A DNA stretch of 64,000 nucleotides from Euonymus europaeus (Eukaryota > Streptophyta > Magnoliopsida > Celastrales > Celastraceae): positions 11,369,001-11,433,000 of the forward strand of contig OY756971.1 of NCBI GenBank assembly GCA_963580455.1, given 5' to 3'. Of this stretch, positions 62,959 through 64,000 are shown piece by piece (the stretch's first letter is position 1; each line of letters begins with the position of its first letter). A program made the translations under genes and the position numbers. The notes beneath the pieces are model-generated. The model saw only the letters and a list, made by a program, of their open reading frames with translations, was not told the origin of the DNA and did not search any database.

Positions 62959-64000
62959 CAGAAAAGTTGCTCGGTGTACACTTTTTATTGTTCTTCTATG
63001 TAAAATTTTACGAGTATAAGCTTCCTAGATTATTTCGATGCAAAAACCACAACTTTCTATGACAAATGCACAAAATTGTTAAAAGCTCCTCCATAGAGAG
63101 AGTTGAGCAACTTCGAAACAGAAAACTTGCTCGTTATACACTTTTTAATGTTCTTCTATGTCAAATTTTATGAGTATAAGCATCCAAGATTATTTCGATG
63201 AAAAAACACCAACTGTCTATGACAAATGCACAAAACCCCAACTTTCTATAAGAAATGGACAAAGCCATTAAAAGCTCCTCCATAGAGAGGGCTCAGCAAG
63301 TTCGGACCATCAAAGTTTCTTGGTGTATACTTTGTATTGTTTTTCTATGTCAAATTTTATGAGTATAAGCTTCCTAGATTATTTCGATGCCAAAACACCA
63401 AGTTTCTTTGAGAAATGTACAAAATTATTAAAAGCTCCCTTATAGAGAGAGTTGAGCAACTTCGGACCATCAAAGTTGCTCGGTGTACACTTTTTATTGT
63501 GCTTCTATGTCAAATTTTATGAGTATAAGCTTCCTAGATTATTTCGATGCAAAAACCCCAACTTTCTATGAGAAATGGACAAAGCCATTAAAAGCTCCTC
63601 CATAGAGAGAGTTCACCAAGTTCGGACCATCAAAGTTGCTTGCTGTACACTTTGTATTGTTTTTCTATGTCAAATTTTACAAGTATAAGCTTCCTAGATT
63701 ATTTCGATGCCAAAACTCCAAGTTTCTATGACAAATGTACAAAATTGTTAAAAGCTCCTCCATAGAGGGAGTTGAGAAACTTCGGACCATCAAAGTTGCT
63801 CGGTGTACACTTTTTATTGTGCTTCTATGTGAAATTTTACGAGTATAAGCTTCCTAGATTATTTCGATGCAAAAACCCAACTTTCTATGACAAATGCACA
63901 AAATTGTTAAAAGCTCCTCCATAGAGAGTGTTGAGCAACTTCGGACCATCAATGTTGTGTGTACACCTTTTATTATTCTTCCATTTGAAATTTTACGAGT
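62958..64000 (+). repeat. Right-edge satellite segment
   Basis: After the 24-mer ends, the array repeats the GGAACAGAAAAG and CTTGCTCGTTATAC monomers once more. It then passes through a rearranged monomer and continues with B2-tail, CTCCCTTATAGAG, GAGGGAGTTGAG and A-type monomers in the order also seen at about 52,390-53,130. The array runs off the window, ending inside an A monomer. Confidence 0.8.
63178..63366 (+). repeat. Over-length 189-bp monomer with internal junction
   Basis: The gap between successive monomer starts here is 189 bases instead of about 159. The AACTGTCTATGACAAATGCA region is followed by ACAAAACCCCAACTTTCTAT, so the AACTTTCTATGA segment occurs twice, about 30 bases apart. 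A crossover between misaligned monomers would give this. Confidence 0.8.

Larger units (their letters stand above)
1..64000 (+). repeat. Continuous head-to-tail satellite DNA array, ~159-bp monomer
   Basis: The same landmarks recur every 156-160 bases across the whole window: GAGTATAAGCTTCC, ATTATTTCGATGC, AACTTTCTATGA, TTAAAAGCTCCTCCATAGAG and TGTCAAATTTTACGAG. For example, monomer starts fall at 2,213, 2,373 and 2,533. About 400 monomers fit in 64 kb. All are in the same orientation, and I found no inversion, mobile element, gene or unique spacer. The monomer is AT-rich (about 36% G+C in a hand-counted copy) and close to nucleosome-plus-linker length. It contains CAAAA pentamers, a motif reported as common in plant satellites. 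Known biology: arrays like this form centromeres or pericentromeric heterochromatin. The centromere assignment and plant origin are inferences; the tandem structure is seen directly. Confidence 0.98.

Noticed and set aside
1..64000. Dozens of open reading frames of 60-126 codons on both strands with similar products
   Set aside because: All lie wholly inside the satellite, recur with the monomer or HOR period, often lose their start or stop in sister copies, and show no recognisable domain, promoter or splice structure. They are by-products of a repeat with few stops in some frames.
1..64000. CRISPR array
   Set aside because: Repeats are head-to-tail with no unique spacers; the period of ~159 bp and the divergence among copies do not fit a repeat-spacer array.
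1..64000. Identification as the Arabidopsis 178-bp centromere repeat
   Set aside because: A short GAGTATAAG string is shared with my memory of that repeat, but the length (157-160) and the rest of the monomer differ. It is not enough to name a family or species.
1..64000. Terminal or long inverted repeats of a transposon
   Set aside because: The only inverted repeats seen are short dyads inside monomers; no element boundaries, target-site duplications or transposase remnants are visible.

Overview
The window is one uninterrupted tandem satellite array. From base 1 to 64,000 every stretch I read is a head-to-tail copy of a monomer of about 157-160 bp, so roughly 400 copies. All copies lie in the same orientation. 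One representative monomer (10,653-10,809) has 56 G+C in 157 bases, about 36%. I see no protein gene, RNA gene, transposon, CRISPR array, telomere repeat or unique-sequence gap. The short open frames of 60-126 codons recur with the repeat and are by-products of it. A monomer this size, AT-rich, organised into higher-order repeats (HORs) and free of insertions is typical of a eukaryotic centromeric or pericentromeric satellite, and most plausibly that of a flowering plant. I do not recognise the species or a named satellite family.

Monomers fall into recurring types. Type A (starts AAGCTTCC, ends with TTCCATTTGAAATTTTACGA before GTAT) is followed by type B in every place I checked. B starts AAGCGT, so it lacks the HindIII site, and has a TTAATTAA core. 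Three B subtypes mark different parts of the array: B0 (GTTAAGATT, 1-10,640), B1 (GTCAAGATT) and B2 (GTCAGGGAG). The remaining types usually carry AAGCTT and many contain a perfect 9-bp inverted repeat, GAGCAACTT / AAGTTGCTC, around a 10-base loop.

Layout: 1-10,640 is a distinct family with a 12-mer duplication (1,909 bp) and a 5-mer HOR of exactly 798 bp in four copies (4,122-7,313). 10,640-16,558 is a B1-rich zone with 2,009-bp and ~1,260-bp duplications and inherited truncated monomers. 16,558-23,875 is two super-units of 21 and 25 monomers, the second carrying three copies of a 476-bp trimer that is single in the first. 24,340-28,799 is a 14-mer of 2,230 bp duplicated in tandem. 27,850-35,150 is an 11-mer HOR of exactly 1,753 bp in about 4.2 nearly identical copies. 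35,150-39,760 is a B2-rich mosaic with a 1,910-bp duplication. 39,760-44,640 is an 8-mer HOR of 1,261 bp marked by a 9-bp deletion. 44,640-55,500 is a mosaic of the modules seen at 16.5-24 kb. 55,541-62,958 is a 24-mer of about 3,818 bp in two copies. 62,958-64,000 is an edge segment with a rearranged 189-bp monomer.

Nothing here works as a set of genes. The biology is the array itself: local HOR expansion by whole units, length-preserving conversion-like patches, and shared lesions that record the order of duplications. All periods were read by comparing coordinates of matching landmarks by eye; no alignment software was run.
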